A DNA stretch of 64,000 bases from Gemmatimonadetes bacterium 2013_60CM_65_52 (GTDB lineage: Bacteria; Gemmatimonadota; Gemmatimonadetes; Gemmatimonadales; Gemmatimonadaceae): positions 54,507 to 118,506 of the forward strand of contig NGFI01000003.1 of NCBI GenBank assembly GCA_002215645.1. The letters run 5' to 3'. The translations under genes were made by a program, and so were the position numbers. The notes beneath the pieces are model-generated. The model did not search any database and had not been told where the DNA came from. It worked only from the letters and a program-made list of their open reading frames with translations. This document shows positions 61,611 to 64,000 of the stretch, piece by piece (within the stretch, counting starts at the first letter, position 1; every line of letters begins with the position of its first letter).

Positions 61611-63773
61611 CTACAGAAGGTCGCTGCCGAGCCCCTGCACCGTCCTGGGCGACTCAAAGAGCTGCTCCAGGGTCTCGCGCATCCGCCGCGACCAGCTCGG
61701 GTAACGATCCTGCCATACGCCGGGGATGTTTACCGGCATCGACTCGTGCGCGAGATCATCCAGCGACAGGCCAACGAGCACGGATGGCGTCCGCCGGATG
61801 AACGCATGGACCGCGGCAATCAGGGTGTCCGACGTGAGATGTGAATGCGCGTCGTGAGGCAGCAGTCCGGCCTCGATGAGTGACGAGATCAGGGAATCGC
61901 GTTCGTGTTGCCGCATCGAGCGCATGCCGGACGACACGCCCGGGTCGGCGAGGTCCCCAACCTCGCTGCGGAGCTGGATGTCGCGCGCATCAACCCATCC
62001 CACCAACGGCGGAAGGTCGTGCGTGTTCACCGTGGCGAGCGCCATGCGTGGGTACTCTGCCGCCGAGCGATAACGGCCGGTATGAAAGTCCCTTTCGAAC
62101 ACTTGCACCTTGGAACTGAGCACACCCCACTTCGCGAGAACTCGCGGTACTTCCGGGGGCACGGTGCCAAGGTCCTCGCCGACCACGAGTGCATTGGCGC
62201 GCAGGCTCTCGAGGGCCAGAATCCCGAACAGGTCCTCGCTGAACGAGCGCACATATGCGCCCTGCCGTGCCGACTCGCCGAGTGGCACCCAGAACATGCG
62301 AAACAACCCGAGCGCGTGGTCGATCCTCAGAGCGCCGGCATTCCGGAATCCCGCGCGCAGCAGACGCGTCCAGTAGTCGTAGCCCGTGCGACGGAGCTCG
62401 TGCGGATCGATTGCCGGAAGCCCCCAGTTCTGTCCTTCGTCGGAATACATGTCCGGCGGGGCACCCACGGTGGCGCCCTGAAGAAACAGCTTCGGGTTCG
62501 CCCAGACGTCGCTTCCCGACGCCGCCGAGCCGACGGCGAGATCCTGATACATGCCGAGCGCGAGCCCCGCCTTGACCGCGCTCTGGGCCGCGCTGCCGAG
62601 TTGCCGGTCGAGCTCGAACTGAAGCCAGCGGTGATAGTCCACACGAGTTGCATGCTCGGTTCGCAGCCGCGCCACGGTTTCGCCGTTCGCATCGCGCAGC
62701 GGCTCGGGCCACGTCCGAGCATCGGGACCTTCCCGCTCCGACAGCATCATGTACGTCGCGAACTGCGTGAGCTGTGGATCCTCCTCGTGCACGAAAGCCC
62801 AGTAGGCATTCGCACGCGGCGTGTCGCGCGCTATCTCCTGCTCGAGAAACGTCTGGTGGAGATGATGCAGCACGGGCGTGCGGAGCGCCGCCACGCCTTC
62901 GTAGTCCACCATGGGCTTGGCGCGCAAATCCATGAGCGACTGTTGAAACGCCGGCGACGAAATCAGTTCGCGTGCGCGAGCGTCGTGCGCGAGCTCAGGG
63001 ACGTCATCCACCCGGATATAGAGCGGATTGCGAAAGAGTCGAGTGATGGGGCTGTACGGGCTGACGTCGAATCCCGCGTTGCGCAGGGCGTGCAGCGGAT
63101 TCATGCCAACGAATGCGCCGCCGTGATCGCCGAGCCATTCGGCGATGGTGCGTATGTCGCCGGCATCGCCCGCCCCCCAGTTGGCCTCGCTGCGGACCGT
63201 GTAGAGGTTCGTCGTGATACCGAAGCCGCGCCGCCCATGGAGCCGCGTCTCGGGTGGCATGCAGCGCGACGGCACGACGATGAGTCGCTGATGCGCTTCA
63301 TGGCGCGCTCCTCCGCCCTCGAACACCACGCTCAGATCGTGATAGCCCAGCGGCGGCACCACCGGGAGCGTCAGCATGTGCCGCCGCGAGCGCCCGCCGT
63401 GGGTGACGCCATGCCACCGGAACTCGATGCCCTCCTCGGTGCGCAGGGACAGCGTCCAGCGCACGTCTTCCGTGTTCATTGGCGGGACACGCACCATGAT
63501 CCGGCTGAGCCGTTTACTGCGTTGCCGCACCACGCGCACGGGATCGATCCATTGGCGCAGCTCGCGACGCCGGAGCCGCATGAGAGCCGCACGTGCGCGC
63601 TCCTCCGTCGCGACATCGTGTCCCATGGCGGTCAGCAGCCGTTCACGCGTGGCGTCCGATGTGTGGCGGACGTGCCCACCGGTCTGATCGAGATACGATT
63701 CGACAATGCCGAGCCGTGCTGCCAGCCGGCGAAGCATGGGACGCTCGAGCCCAGGCACTTGCGTATGCGTCAC
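61611..63773 (-). CDS. malQ: 4-alpha-glucanotransferase (amylomaltase)
   Basis: 720 aa from GTG 63773, whose GTGA overlaps the branching enzyme stop. GH77 marks: nucleophile region GALRIDHALGLFRMFWVP, general acid in VVGEDLGTVPPEV, and NTHDLPPLVGW. The N-terminal extension before the barrel (to about 180) matches the longer MalQ type of many bacteria. It rearranges maltodextrins and supplies substrates to GlgP and TreY. Confidence 0.92.
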   Translation of the reverse strand: MTHTQVPGLERPMLRRLAARLGIVESYLDQTGGHVRHTSDATRERLLTAMGHDVATEERARAALMRLRRRELRQWIDPVRVVRQRSKRLSRIMVRVPPMNTEDVRWTLSLRTEEGIEFRWHGVTHGGRSRRHMLTLPVVPPLGYHDLSVVFEGGGARHEAHQRLIVVPSRCMPPETRLHGRRGFGITTNLYTVRSEANWGAGDAGDIRTIAEWLGDHGGAFVGMNPLHALRNAGFDVSPYSPITRLFRNPLYIRVDDVPELAHDARARELISSPAFQQSLMDLRAKPMVDYEGVAALRTPVLHHLHQTFLEQEIARDTPRANAYWAFVHEEDPQLTQFATYMMLSEREGPDARTWPEPLRDANGETVARLRTEHATRVDYHRWLQFELDRQLGSAAQSAVKAGLALGMYQDLAVGSAASGSDVWANPKLFLQGATVGAPPDMYSDEGQNWGLPAIDPHELRRTGYDYWTRLLRAGFRNAGALRIDHALGLFRMFWVPLGESARQGAYVRSFSEDLFGILALESLRANALVVGEDLGTVPPEVPRVLAKWGVLSSKVQVFERDFHTGRYRSAAEYPRMALATVNTHDLPPLVGWVDARDIQLRSEVGDLADPGVSSGMRSMRQHERDSLISSLIEAGLLPHDAHSHLTSDTLIAAVHAFIRRTPSVLVGLSLDDLAHESMPVNIPGVWQDRYPSWSRRMRETLEQLFESPRTVQGLGSDLL

Positions 63774-64000
63774 GTGCGCGCGGGGGCGAGCACGAGTACG
63801 GACAATGGGGGAAGCGGCAGCTCCACGGAATAGCGCCGTCCGTGATACGGAATGTCGTCCGCGTCCACGGCCGTGCGCGCACCGTATCCGCTGCCGCCCC
63901 ACTCAGTGGCGTCGGTCGACAGCACGATTTCATAGGTCCGTTGTTCGGGCACACCAATGCGATAGCCGCCGTGCGGCGTCGGCGTGAGATTCAGCACCAC
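63770..64000 (-). CDS. glgB: 1,4-alpha-glucan branching enzyme, C-terminal end (partial)
   Basis: Only the last 76 residues or so are in the window; the gene continues past 64000. The all-beta C-terminal domain of GH13 branching enzymes is recognised: YRIGVPEQRTYEIVLSTDATEWGGSGYG and the terminal LPPLSVLVLAP. Makes the alpha-1,6 branches of glycogen. It is the most upstream visible gene of the leftward glycogen/trehalose operon. Confidence 0.8.
   Translation of the reverse strand: MVLNLTPTPHGGYRIGVPEQRTYEIVLSTDATEWGGSGYGARTAVDADDIPYHGRRYSVELPLPPLSVLVLAPART

Noticed and set aside
61905..63833. 642-codon rightward ORF opposite malQ
   Set aside because: Antisense shadow; the leftward frame has all GH77 catalytic motifs.

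Overview
The window is high-GC bacterial DNA with tightly packed, often 4-bp-overlapping genes. Its gene content (a VPS10/Asp-box secreted protein, a Ser/Thr kinase with TolB-type propeller repeats, a large exopolysaccharide locus and a glgB-malQ-treY-glgP glycogen/trehalose block) suggests Gemmatimonadota or a related soil phylum. No rRNA or other phylogenetic marker is present, so this is a guess from style and content.

Layout. (1) 1-8.3 kb: a partial VPS10-like protein, a periplasmic-binding lipoprotein overlapping a sensor histidine kinase, a small lipoprotein, and a PilT-like ATPase plus TPR protein. (2) 8.5-19.75 kb: first half of an exopolysaccharide/O-antigen locus (polyprenyl-phosphate sugar transferase, Wza-like export protein, Wzc-like tyrosine kinase, membrane protein, O-antigen ligase/polymerase, Wzm/Wzt ABC exporter, two glycosyltransferases). 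(3) 19.75-40.3 kb: an accessory island. It holds attC-type integron recombination sites with cassette genes (small membrane protein plus 236-aa protein, DUF4238 protein, PD-(D/E)XK nuclease-like protein). One attC appears split by an IS110/IS1111-type element. The island then carries a divergent pair of operons: leftward, an ECF-like sigma factor, a 198-aa protein and an ImmA/IrrE-UvrD helicase-FeS protein; rightward, a bacterial ubiquitination-like (Bub-type) operon of Ubl, E2-like, JAB-E1 and DUF6527 proteins. A frameshifted nuclease-like gene with its own attC follows, then a secreted protein, an IS21 IstB remnant and a 1443-aa lipase-like/Ig-repeat lipoprotein. (4) 40.3-53.4 kb: second half of the polysaccharide locus (GT4 and GT2 transferases including a double-GT4 fusion, an AsnB-type amidotransferase, a methyltransferase and a flippase-like protein). 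(5) 53.3-64 kb: a frameshifted Ser/Thr kinase, a CPBP protease and the glycogen/trehalose operon, all leftward.

The most unusual structure is in the 579-bp gap between the two divergent operons (30459-31037). It carries eight copies of an 18-bp bipartite motif, GTTC-N8-GTTAC, with the half-sites always exactly 12 bp apart. The last six copies follow one another at 43-46 bp. It is not protein-coding and not a CRISPR. The simplest reading is a multi-site operator or promoter array coupling the sigma/helicase operon to the ubiquitin-like operon, which is probably an anti-phage system sitting in a cassette-rich defence island.

All functions are assigned by reading translations and motifs; no database search was run. 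Start codons were chosen from gene overlaps, ribosome-binding sites and signal peptides.
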